A stretch of DNA of 20,274 nt from an uncultured Lachnospiraceae bacterium (lineage in GTDB: Bacteria; Bacillota; Clostridia; Lachnospirales; Lachnospiraceae): NCBI GenBank assembly GCA_910576895.1, contig CAJTJZ010000053.1, forward strand, positions 1 through 20,274, given 5' to 3'. Each line of letters starts with the position of its first letter. Positions within the stretch are counted from its first letter, which is position 1. Positions 13,947 to 20,274 of this stretch are shown piece after piece. Under the pieces are notes generated by a model. The model was given only the letters and a program-made list of their open reading frames with translations, made no database searches and was not told where the DNA came from. The position numbers were made by a program, and so were the translations under genes.

Positions 13947-14645
13947 ATGATTGCTGAAAATTTAAAACAAGTAGAGGAGAATATTTGTGCTGCCTGTAAA
14001 CGTGTGGGACGTAATCGTGATGAAGTGACATTAGTTGCGGTTAGTAAAACAAAACCAGTGGAGATGATTCAAGAAGCAATGGCGGAAGGAATGGTTGCTT
14101 TTGGTGAAAATAGAGTGCAGGAGCTTATGGATAAGTTAGAAAAGATAAAAGAACCATTGCAATGGCATTTGATTGGACATCTTCAAAGAAATAAAGTAAA
14201 ATACATTATTGGTCATGTCTGTTTAATTCATTCTGTAGATTCTTTTCGATTAGCAGAACAGATTAATCAGGAATCAGAAAAAAGGCAGATAAAAACAGAT
14301 ATTTTGCTGGAAATTAATATTGCTGATGAAGATTCTAAATTTGGATTAAAGAAAGAACAAGTAATTCCTGTATTAAAACAAATGGCTGTTTTGCCCTATC
14401 TTCGCGTTCGTGGATTGATGACAGTAGCACCATTTGTCGAAAATGCAGAAGAAAATAGGAAACATTTTCAGAATATGAAGAAATTGATGGTTGACATTAA
14501 TCAAAAAAACATTGATAATGTTTATATGGATATTCTTTCTATGGGGATGACAGGAGATTATGAAGTAGCAATTGAAGAAGGTGCTACCATTGTTCGTGTT
14601 GGAACTGGAATTTTTGGCGAAAGAGAGAAGAAGCTACAATATTAA
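13947..14645 (+). CDS. yggS: YggS/YlmE family PLP-binding protein
   Basis: This 232-aa protein is a full-length PROSC/YggS homologue with alanine-racemase N-terminal barrel fold. PLP would bind Lys34 in VAVSKTKP. Other conserved blocks are GENRVQE, WHLIGHLQRNKVK, HSVDS, INIADEDSKFG, RGLMTV and the phosphate-binding SMGMTGDYEVAI.EGAT.VRVGTGIFG. The family has no clear catalytic activity and maintains PLP and amino-acid homeostasis (family knowledge). The start is ATG 13947: GAGG at 13934-13937 is 9 nt upstream, whereas the longest frame begins at a TTG (13917) without a site. In Bacillus the orthologue ylmE also precedes sepF. The gap to sepF is 15 bases. Confidence 0.95.
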   Translation: MIAENLKQVEENICAACKRVGRNRDEVTLVAVSKTKPVEMIQEAMAEGMVAFGENRVQELMDKLEKIKEPLQWHLIGHLQRNKVKYIIGHVCLIHSVDSFRLAEQINQESEKRQIKTDILLEINIADEDSKFGLKKEQVIPVLKQMAVLPYLRVRGLMTVAPFVENAEENRKHFQNMKKLMVDINQKNIDNVYMDILSMGMTGDYEVAIEEGATIVRVGTGIFGEREKKLQY

Positions 14646-14660
14646 TATAGGAGATTTATT

Positions 14661-15224
14661 ATGGCCAATATATTTAATAAATTTGCAGGATATTTTAAGT
14701 TTTCAGATGAAGATTATGAAGATGAAGATTATGAGGAAGCAGAGGAAGAAACAGCTGCTTCTGTCCGCGAAAGAGAAGCACGTCAAGAGCGAGTTGCTGA
14801 TCGAAAGGTGGAAAAAAGTACCAATATTCCACATCAGACAGGAGGCACTTATACCGAAGTGCCAACAAGGAGAGGCCGTCAAAATGGAGAGACAGTTTCT
14901 AATGTTGTTCCTATACATACAACAAGTAGTGGCTTGGAAGTTTGCATTATGAAGCCGCATTCCTTTAGTGATTCGGAAAAGATTTGTGAAGCACTTCTTT
15001 CTGGACATGCTGTAGTGATTAATTTAGAGGGTTTTGATACAGAACAAGCACAAAGAATTATAGATTTTATTTCTGGTGCAGTATTTGCAATTGAAGGAAA
15101 GTTTAATCGAATCTCTCGTTATATTTTTATTTGTTCACCGGGAAGTATTGATATTTCTCAAGATATGGAAGATATTTCTAAAAATGTCAGTAGTATCGGT
15201 GCAACAATAGACAAAGAGTTTTAA
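14661..15224 (+). CDS. sepF: Cell division protein SepF
   Basis: This 187-aa SepF bundles FtsZ filaments and tethers them to the membrane at midcell. The first 14 residues (MANIFNKFAGYFKF) form the amphipathic membrane-binding helix. A long acidic then mixed-charge linker follows (DEDYEDEDYEEAEEE, about 16-31, to about 85). The C-terminal FtsZ-binding core (about 90-180) has HSFSDSEKICEALLSGHAVV, INLEGFD, QRIIDFISGAVFAIEGKF and the typical FICSPGSIDI. AGGAG (14649-14653) lies 7 nt before the ATG. It overlaps nothing and is followed by ylmH after 2 bases, showing tight translational coupling. It is about 35 residues longer than Bacillus SepF because of the linker. Confidence 0.95.
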   Translation: MANIFNKFAGYFKFSDEDYEDEDYEEAEEETAASVREREARQERVADRKVEKSTNIPHQTGGTYTEVPTRRGRQNGETVSNVVPIHTTSSGLEVCIMKPHSFSDSEKICEALLSGHAVVINLEGFDTEQAQRIIDFISGAVFAIEGKFNRISRYIFICSPGSIDISQDMEDISKNVSSIGATIDKEF

Positions 15225-15226
15225 CT

Positions 15227-15994
15227 ATGGAAAAACAAGATCGATTTTTTTTAAAGCGAATGGGTGAATTGGCAGCTATGGCAGACAGGCAGTACTGCCC
15301 TATATTTACGGAATTTTTAACATTGTATGAAAGTAGCATGATTTTATCAACAAGTGAAAGGCTTGCATCTGTTTCCATTCATTCTTGGGGTGGTTATAAA
15401 GAAGCAGAACGCAGGCTTATTTGCTTTTCTCCTATAGATTATCCCTTAGAGGAATCTGATTTTCCAATTTCTTGTATCCATATTTATCCAAAAAATCAAA
15501 AGTTTAGTGAAAATTTATCGCATCGTGATTTTTTGGGTGCTGTTTTAAACCTTGGAATTGAAAGAAATCGGACAGGAGATATTTTAATTCAAGAAGGGGA
15601 TGCCTTGTTGTTTTGTGAAAGTGAAATTGCTGATTTTATAGAAAGTAATTTAGAGCGTATTAAACATACTACCGTTTTTTGTGAACAAAAAAGTTTCATA
15701 GAAATATCAAAAGAAATTTTTCATCCTCATGTAAAAATAATAAAAGGATTTGTATCATCCCTTCGATTGGATACGTTGATTCCTGTAGCATTTCATGTTT
15801 CACGCAGTAGTATCACAGGAATTATTCATGCAGAAAAAGTATTTATTAATGGAAGATTAACAACAGAGAATAGTATGATAGTAAAAGAAAATGATTTGAT
15901 TTCTGTTCGAGGAATGGGAAAGTTTCGCTTTATTGGAATAGAAAAGGAATCAAAAAAAGGACGATTTCTTATTCAAATAGAAAAATATTGTTAA
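15227..15994 (+). CDS. ylmH: YlmH S4-domain RNA-binding protein
   Basis: This 255-aa protein has the YlmH layout. The N-terminal domain (about 1-80) is followed by the conserved LSHRDFLGAVLNLGIERNR (97-115) and GDILI.EGDALLFCESEIADFI, then a C-terminal S4 RNA-binding domain (about 178-240: LRLDTLIPVAFHVSRS, VFINGRLTTENSMIVKENDLISVRGMGK). YlmH has been linked in Bacillus to ribosome-associated quality control as a tRNA/50S-binding rescue factor (RqcP2), beyond its older division-cluster annotation. ylmG, found between sepF and ylmH in Bacillus, is absent here. Start ATG is 2 bases after the sepF stop; only a weak AGAG site precedes it, so translation is probably coupled. Confidence 0.92.
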   Translation: MEKQDRFFLKRMGELAAMADRQYCPIFTEFLTLYESSMILSTSERLASVSIHSWGGYKEAERRLICFSPIDYPLEESDFPISCIHIYPKNQKFSENLSHRDFLGAVLNLGIERNRTGDILIQEGDALLFCESEIADFIESNLERIKHTTVFCEQKSFIEISKEIFHPHVKIIKGFVSSLRLDTLIPVAFHVSRSSITGIIHAEKVFINGRLTTENSMIVKENDLISVRGMGKFRFIGIEKESKKGRFLIQIEKYC

Positions 15995-16021
15995 TAATAA
16001 AATAATAATCAATAAAAGAGT

Positions 16022-16026
16022 GGAGG
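16022..16026 (+). promoter_or_regulatory. Shine-Dalgarno that sets the divIVA-like start
   Basis: GGAGG is 8 nt before ATG 16035. The longest frame begins at GTG 16020, which precedes and overlaps this site and so cannot be the start. Confidence 0.8.
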
Positions 16027-16034
16027 TTAAATGG

Positions 16035-17165
16035 ATGAAACCGGATCAAGTGAGAGAGCGTATGGAATCTTATGGGCTTGGACGAGGAGAGAGAGAAAAA
16101 GATCGTTTTTTAAGAGAAGTTTGCGATGCCTATGAGGATCTTTATTATAAGCTTGTTGAAAAAGAAGATAAAGTAAATGCTTTAAATGATGCTGTGAAAT
16201 ATTATAAGAATATGGAAGATAATATGGCACAGATGCTTTCTACAATTTCTGAAATTTCAGAAAAAACAGAAAAAACAGCCGAAAAAGCAGCAGAACTTGC
16301 AATTAAGGAGGCAGAAGGTAAGGCAGGTATGATTCTTGCAGATGCATCTCAGGAAGCAGCACAGCTTTTAGAAGATGCAAAAGCACAAGCAAAGGAAATT
16401 GTTGATGGTGCAGAGGGAAGAATTGAAGATTCTAAAAAAGAATTAGAACAGGTAAAACAAGAAATTACTGCATATGCTCAAAAATTTTATGAATTTTTGG
16501 AAATGCAGAAAATATTTTTCGAGGAACATAAAATTGATGTAAAGACACTATCTTTTTCTTCTATGGTATCGCCGATTTCATCACAAGTAAAAGCAATGCA
16601 GCCAATTTCACCAATAGCTGTAGCAGCAGTGTCAGGGCAAGCACTACCACAACAGGAAGTACAAAATATTGCAACAATAGGGCAGGAAGCAGTTTTACAA
16701 CAGCCAGTAATAGTACCAAGACAGTCAATAGAAGTGCCAAAGCAAGAAACCATTTTACAAACAGTACCACAACAAGAAATAGTTCAAACGGAAGTACCAA
16801 GGCAGGAAGCAGTTTTACAACAGATGCCTGTTTCTCCAGTGGTAGAGTCAGGAGATTTACAAGCAGAGTCAGAACAGGAAAAATCAGAAGAAACTGCTGC
16901 AACTACTTTTGTACAGCCAGAAGAAACAGCGATAAAAGAAGAACCAATTGTCATTCATAGGAAAGGGCTAGAAGATGTAACTATTAATCAAATCCGTAAA
17001 ATACCAACAAGTTCTACATCACGTGAGCCAACAATTGAGGAAATTGAAGCAAGAATACCAGAAAATATTAAAAACATTCCAATTTCTGATCATACAGAAA
17101 CATTAGATGAAATTATTCAGTCGATTAAAAAAAGCTATGAAGAGGTAGAAAATCGGCAAAGTTGA
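16035..17165 (+). CDS. divIVA: DivIVA-like coiled-coil division protein with repeat-rich tail
   Basis: This 376-aa protein occupies the divIVA place after ylmH. The N-terminal part (1-55) is shorter in Gly/aromatic signature than Bacillus DivIVA but keeps the pattern of a charged loop, EKDRFLREVCDAYEDLYYKL and a start into coiled coil. A coiled coil runs about 40-170, with Ala/Glu/Lys heptads (EAEGKAGMILADASQEAAQL, AQAKEIVDGAEGRIEDSKKE) as in DivIVA. Residues 203-266 are Gln/Val/Pro repeats of the type VPxQExxLQx, then an acidic tail to the C-terminus. DivIVA proteins sense negative membrane curvature at poles and septa (family knowledge). The tail has no counterpart in short Bacillus DivIVA. 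The gene is followed by aroB after 63 bases. Confidence 0.75.
   Translation: MKPDQVRERMESYGLGRGEREKDRFLREVCDAYEDLYYKLVEKEDKVNALNDAVKYYKNMEDNMAQMLSTISEISEKTEKTAEKAAELAIKEAEGKAGMILADASQEAAQLLEDAKAQAKEIVDGAEGRIEDSKKELEQVKQEITAYAQKFYEFLEMQKIFFEEHKIDVKTLSFSSMVSPISSQVKAMQPISPIAVAAVSGQALPQQEVQNIATIGQEAVLQQPVIVPRQSIEVPKQETILQTVPQQEIVQTEVPRQEAVLQQMPVSPVVESGDLQAESEQEKSEETAATTFVQPEETAIKEEPIVIHRKGLEDVTINQIRKIPTSSTSREPTIEEIEARIPENIKNIPISDHTETLDEIIQSIKKSYEEVENRQS
16681..16823 (+). repeat. 23-bp perfect direct repeat within the divIVA-like gene
   Basis: Bases 16681-16703 are identical to 16801-16823, exactly 120 bases (40 codons) apart and in the same frame. The repeat encodes QEAVLQQ and lies in a degenerate 10-residue repeat array. 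Confidence 0.85.
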
Positions 17166-17228
17166 TAGAAAGATAAAATTGATAAAAAGAAGTAAAAAAT
17201 AAAGAGAATAGAAAACGGAGAGGCAACA

Positions 17229-18329
17229 ATGGGAATTATAACAACAGTACATGATAAGGGAAAACCAATTTATGACATTTCATTAGAAACAGGATTTGAT
17301 CATTTTGCAAATGTATGTGAAACTTTAAAAATAAAAGAGAGAAAAGTATGTCTTGTAACAGATTCTAATGTGGCAAACTATCATAAAGAGACATTACTTA
17401 AATTTTTAAACGATCGTTGTCATTGTAAAACAGTGAATGAGTTTGTATTTTTAGCAGGAGAAGAAAATAAACAATTAGATTCTATAAAACAACTATATGC
17501 CTATTTAATTGAAGAAAAGTTTGATCGAAATGATTATTTATTTGCTCTTGGCGGCGGAGTAATTGGTGATATGACAGGATTTGCTGCTGCTACTTTTTTA
17601 AGAGGAATTTCTTTTGTGCAAATACCAACTTCATTACTTGCTATGGCAGATAGCAGTATTGGCGGAAAGACAGGCGTTGATTTTGATTCTTATAAAAATA
17701 TGGTAGGTGCTTTTCATCAGCCAAAAGCCGTTTATATTAATGTTAGATTATTAGATACTTTGCCAGAACGTGAATTTTATTCTGGTTTTGGTGAAATTAT
17801 TAAGCATGGACTGATTCGGGATAGAGAATATTATCTATGGTTAAAGGAAAATGCAGAAAAGATTTTTTTAAAGGATCAGGAAATATTAAAGGAGATGATT
17901 TACCGCAATAACGAAGTAAAGCGGCATATTGTGGAAAATGATCAAAAAGAACAAGGAGAACGTGTGTTATTAAATTTTGGACATACGCTTGGTCACTCGA
18001 TTGAAAAATTTTTACATTTTCGACTGCTTCATGGAGAATGTGTTTCTCTTGGTATGGTAGGAGCTGCTTTTATTTCCGCAGAGCGTGGACTACTTTCAAA
18101 AGAGGAATTACAGGACATCAAAATGGCATTAAAATTATATCATCTTCCTGTTTCTTATCAGGGGTTAGATGTAGAAAAAGTATTAGAATATATGAAAAAT
18201 GATAAGAAAATGATCGCTGGAAAAGTGAAATTTATTTTATTAGATGGAATTGGCAATGCAGTGATTGATAAAACAGTAACAGAGGAAGAAATGAAACAAG
18301 CAATTCAGTATCTCTCTATAGAAGATTAA
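17229..18329 (+). CDS. aroB: 3-dehydroquinate synthase
   Basis: This 366-aa enzyme converts DAHP to 3-dehydroquinate, step two of the shikimate pathway, using NAD and a divalent metal. The NAD-binding block is ALGGGVIGDMTGFAA (106-120), followed by RGISFVQIPTSLLAMADSSI and GGKTGVD. The expected metal ligands are Glu189 (GFGEIIKHG), His252 (NFGHTLGHS) and His268 (LLHGECVS), with the usual 16-residue His-His spacing. GGAGAGG (17217-17223) lies 5 nt before the ATG. Full length, no damage. No other aro gene is in the window, so it is separated from the rest of the pathway here. It is probably cotranscribed with the division genes since no clear promoter was seen in the 63-base gap. Confidence 0.97.
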   Translation: MGIITTVHDKGKPIYDISLETGFDHFANVCETLKIKERKVCLVTDSNVANYHKETLLKFLNDRCHCKTVNEFVFLAGEENKQLDSIKQLYAYLIEEKFDRNDYLFALGGGVIGDMTGFAAATFLRGISFVQIPTSLLAMADSSIGGKTGVDFDSYKNMVGAFHQPKAVYINVRLLDTLPEREFYSGFGEIIKHGLIRDREYYLWLKENAEKIFLKDQEILKEMIYRNNEVKRHIVENDQKEQGERVLLNFGHTLGHSIEKFLHFRLLHGECVSLGMVGAAFISAERGLLSKEELQDIKMALKLYHLPVSYQGLDVEKVLEYMKNDKKMIAGKVKFILLDGIGNAVIDKTVTEEEMKQAIQYLSIED

Positions 18330-18422
18330 GAAATAGTTCTAAAAAAATAGGCAGAATAAGAGATTAGAAAAGATATGTTTAAAATAGGTATTTCTAATTT
18401 CTGGAAAGGAATGGACAAAAAA

Positions 18423-18971
18423 ATGAAAAAATGGCTGGCATTATTGGCTTTCTTGGCTGCTGTTTTTTTGGATCAAATAACAAAATATTTTGCACTACAT
18501 TATTTACGAGGGCAGGATTCTTTTGTATTGATTCCAAAAGTATTTGAACTTTATTATCTTGAAAATAGAGGTGCTGCTTTTGGTATTTTACAAAATAAGG
18601 GCATTTTTTTTATTATGATTACACTGGTTTTTATTATGATTGCTGTTTTATTTTATGTAAGGATTCCAGAAAAGAAAAAATTTTATAGTCTGCGTTGGCT
18701 GACGCTTTTAGTTATGGCTGGTGCAGTAGGCAATATGATTGACAGAGTATTTCGAGGGTATGTAGTAGACTTTTTTTATTTTTCGCTAATTGATTTTCCT
18801 GTGTTTAATGTAGCAGACTGTTATGTGACACTTGCTGTATTTATTTTAGTTTTATTAATTTTCTTTTATTTTAGCGAAGAAGATTTAGAGGAGATCTGGA
18901 GGAGTTTTCTTCATGGAAAAAATAATCATGACATTTCAGGTGAAACCAGAACAGGAGGGAATCCGCATTGA
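18423..18971 (+). CDS. lspA: Lipoprotein signal peptidase (signal peptidase II)
   Basis: This 182-aa polytopic membrane aspartyl protease removes signal peptides from diacylglyceryl-modified prolipoproteins. Hydrophobic segments lie near 4-22, 60-79, 90-107 and 130-150. The catalytic pair is Asp108 (GNMIDR) and Asp132 (FNVADCY), and NRGAAFG (48-54) is conserved. Start is ambiguous: ATG 18375 has only a weak site; GAAAGGA (18404-18410) abuts ATG 18411 but is 12 nt from ATG 18423, which I prefer. The cytoplasmic C-terminus is extended by about 30 residues, and its last 59 bases overlap the start of the next gene in another frame, so that tail is partly dictated by the rluD sequence. The pair is probably translationally coupled. 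Confidence 0.93.
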   Translation: MKKWLALLAFLAAVFLDQITKYFALHYLRGQDSFVLIPKVFELYYLENRGAAFGILQNKGIFFIMITLVFIMIAVLFYVRIPEKKKFYSLRWLTLLVMAGAVGNMIDRVFRGYVVDFFYFSLIDFPVFNVADCYVTLAVFILVLLIFFYFSEEDLEEIWRSFLHGKNNHDISGETRTGGNPH

Positions 18972-19839
18972 TAAATATCTTGGAATGTGCCAAAAGGAAC
19001 TTTCCAGATCATATTTACAAAAGCTAATAAAGGATCAGGCTGTTTTGATGAATGGAAAAACAGTAATTGCAAAAGAAAAAACAATAAAAGATGCTGTGAT
19101 TCATGTAGAAGTGCCAAAGCCAGAACCATTAGAAATTAAGCCAGAACCAATTCCACTTGCTATTTTATATGAAGATCAGGATATTATTGTAATTAATAAG
19201 GGAAAAGATATGGTAGTACATCCGGCAGCAGGACATATGAGTGGAACAATTGTAAATGCCCTTTTATATCATTGTAAAGGAGAATTATCGGGAATTAATG
19301 GTATTATGCGACCCGGTATTGTGCATAGGATTGATAGAAATACAACAGGTGTAATTGTAGCCTGTAAAAATGATAAGGCACATCATAAAATTGCTGAACA
19401 ATTAAAGGAACATTCGATTACAAGGAAATATATGGCAATTGTTCATGGCAATTTTCAAGAAGAAACGGGAAGTGTGCAAGTACCAATAGGGCGTGATCCA
19501 TCAGAAAGAAAGAAAATGGCAGTAAATTGGAAAAATGGGAAAGAAGCCATAACGCATTATCGCCTTTTAGAATCCTTAAAACATCAGCTTTCTTATATAG
19601 AATGTCAATTAGAAACAGGAAGAACACATCAAATTCGTGTTCATATGGCATGGATACATCATCCTCTGCTTGGAGATGATGTTTACGGACGTATTTCCGA
19701 TCAAAAATATCATCTTATGGGACAAGTATTACATGCGGGTGTTTTAGGTTTTATTCATCCATCTACAGGGAAATATATGGAATTTAGGGCACAATTGCCA
19801 GAATATTTTCAGGAATTATTGGATAAGTTTCGATTGTGA
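18913..19839 (+). CDS. rluD: RluD-type 23S rRNA pseudouridine synthase
   Basis: This 308-aa protein is a RluA/RluD family pseudouridine synthase that isomerises specific uridines in 23S rRNA. An N-terminal S4 RNA-binding domain (about 14-70: GIRIDKYLGMCQKELSRSYL) precedes the catalytic domain (about 82-300). The catalytic aspartate is Asp141 in HRIDRNTTGVIV; VVHPAAGHMSGTIVNAL, RKYMAIVHG and LETGRTHQIRVHMAWI...LLGDDVYG are family blocks. An unusual NKGKDMVVHP replaces the frequent NKPAGLVVHP. GGAGGAG precedes ATG 18913 by about 9 nt and lies inside lspA. Bacillus has the same lspA-ylyB order. The exact target uridines cannot be read from sequence; RluD-like 1911/1915/1917 is an inference. Confidence 0.93.
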   Translation: MEKIIMTFQVKPEQEGIRIDKYLGMCQKELSRSYLQKLIKDQAVLMNGKTVIAKEKTIKDAVIHVEVPKPEPLEIKPEPIPLAILYEDQDIIVINKGKDMVVHPAAGHMSGTIVNALLYHCKGELSGINGIMRPGIVHRIDRNTTGVIVACKNDKAHHKIAEQLKEHSITRKYMAIVHGNFQEETGSVQVPIGRDPSERKKMAVNWKNGKEAITHYRLLESLKHQLSYIECQLETGRTHQIRVHMAWIHHPLLGDDVYGRISDQKYHLMGQVLHAGVLGFIHPSTGKYMEFRAQLPEYFQELLDKFRL

Positions 19840-19892
19840 TATTTTATAGCGAAATAGATAATAGATATTTAATTATTTCTATAAAAACGAAA

Positions 19893-19951
19893 AATGCAAT
19901 AAGAAAAGTGTATTTGCAAAATGTGTAAAAAGTTCTTGCATTCTTTTTTTT
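19893..19951 (+). terminator. Weak candidate terminator after rluD, overlapping the rpsB -35
   Basis: AATGCAA (19893-19899) pairs with TTGCATT (19936-19942), followed by eight T residues (19944-19951). The stem is short and the loop is 36 bases, so termination would be inefficient. The right arm is also the -35 element of the rpsB promoter. Confidence 0.3.
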
Positions 19952-19964
19952 GCTGTGTTAGAAT
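19936..19964 (+). promoter_or_regulatory. Sigma-A promoter for rpsB
   Basis: TTGCAT (19936-19941), a 17-base spacer and TAGAAT (19959-19964) with an extended -10 TGT. It gives a leader of about 145 nt before rpsB. Confidence 0.7.
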
Positions 19965-19982
19965 TGGAAAGTATTTGTAAAC

Positions 19983-20089
19983 AGGCTTGTATGCAAAAAT
20001 GCAAAGAAAGCCATAATAAATAAGCACATTCTCAGATTTCGGAAAGGGTGCCTTTTAGATTTAGGTCTTACTGAAAGTCGATGAGAATG
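19983..20089 (+). promoter_or_regulatory. Structured rpsB leader, candidate ribosomal-protein autoregulatory RNA
   Basis: A first small hairpin uses GGCTT (about 19984) and AAGCC (about 20012). A larger element is closed by a perfect 8-bp stem, CATTCTCA (20027-20034) with TGAGAATG (20082-20089). Inside it TTTCGG pairs with CTGAAA (one wobble) and AAAGG with CCTTT. The element ends 15 bases before the Shine-Dalgarno. Autoregulation by S2 is established for E. coli rpsB-tsf; here it is inferred. Confidence 0.5.
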
Positions 20090-20116
20090 GAAGCACAACC
20101 ATATGGAGGTTAAAAA

Positions 20117-20274
20117 ATGAGTGTTATTTCAATGAAACAATTATTGGAAGCAGGTGTTCATTTTGGACATCAAACAAGAAGATGGAATCCTAAAATGGCG
20201 GAATATATATTCCAAGCTAGAAACGGAATCCATATTATCGATTTACAAAAAACATCAAAAAAATTGGATGAGGC
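20117..20274 (+). CDS. rpsB: 30S ribosomal protein S2 (partial, cut by window end)
   Basis: The first 52 codons of ribosomal protein S2 are present: MSVISMKQLLEAGVHFGHQT, then RRWNPKMAEYIFQARNGIHI and IDLQKTSKKLDEA. These match the universal S2 N-terminus. S2 joins the small subunit late and binds near S1 and the anti-Shine-Dalgarno region of 16S rRNA. GGAGG (20105-20109) lies 7 nt before the ATG. The gene has its own promoter and a folded leader, starting a new transcription unit; tsf usually follows but is outside the window. Confidence 0.97.
   Translation, partial: MSVISMKQLLEAGVHFGHQTRRWNPKMAEYIFQARNGIHIIDLQKTSKKLDE

Noticed and set aside
16641..16840. CRISPR-like or tandem non-coding repeat
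   Set aside because: The repeats are in frame, imperfect and part of a protein repeat, with no regular spacers.
16561..16902. Minus-strand 113-codon hydrophobic frame inside the divIVA-like gene
   Set aside because: Its Leu/Val richness mirrors the Gln/Ala-rich repeats on the coding strand; no Shine-Dalgarno or domain.
19842..19885. Terminator formed by TTTATAG and CTATAAA just after rluD
   Set aside because: The stem is all A/U apart from one pair, has a bulge, and no U-run follows.

Overview
The window is AT-rich chromosomal DNA from a low-GC, endospore-forming Firmicute. The clostridial three-gene spoVACDE locus, DUF1836 and DUF4250 genes, and the ylmE(yggS)-sepF-ylmH-divIVA division cluster all point to a Clostridia member, most likely Lachnospiraceae (inference from gene content and order). 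I see no prophage, transposase, IS, CRISPR, tRNA or rRNA. It reads as ordinary core genome, and I found no convincing new multi-gene system. The most unusual parts are small: operator-like and leader-RNA structures, two poorly characterised genes in conserved neighbourhoods, and lineage-specific protein insertions and tails.

Layout, left part (1-10132): the 3' end of an unknown gene; hslO (Hsp33 redox chaperone); a DinB-like metalloprotein on the minus strand; a DUF1836 gene with a strong promoter and a 12+12 bp palindrome over its -10; the minus-strand spoVAC-spoVAD-spoVAE operon (dipicolinate channel) with a possible sigma-G promoter; on the plus strand mecA (ClpC adaptor), a 206-aa gene with an Imm33/DUF2185-like C-terminus, and degV (fatty-acid-binding). 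A long bidirectional hairpin then separates degV from a minus-strand class A penicillin-binding protein with a Cys-rich, charged C-terminus.

Middle part (10133-12466): back-to-back divergent promoters serve the PBP and yigZ (IMPACT family). A 58-codon DUF4250 gene overlaps the yigZ tail head-on. A two-helix membrane protein and a SEC-C zinc-motif protein follow, the latter ending in a clear intrinsic terminator. Next comes a perfect TTGACA-17-TATAAT promoter and a ~140-nt leader able to fold.

Right part (12467-20274): this is a long plus-strand run concerned with envelope and division: a membrane-anchored HlyD-like protein, yggS (PLP homeostasis), sepF (FtsZ anchor), ylmH (S4 RNA-binding), a divIVA-like coiled-coil gene with a repeat-rich tail, aroB, lspA and an rluD-type pseudouridine synthase. 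It ends at rpsB (partial), which has its own promoter and a structured leader.

No stretch over 300 bases lacks a gene. The longest gaps (4660-4920, 12202-12466, 19840-20116) hold promoters, terminators and leaders described below. Many starts were moved downstream of the longest ORF because the Shine-Dalgarno position requires it. All structures were judged by eye, without folding energies or database searches.
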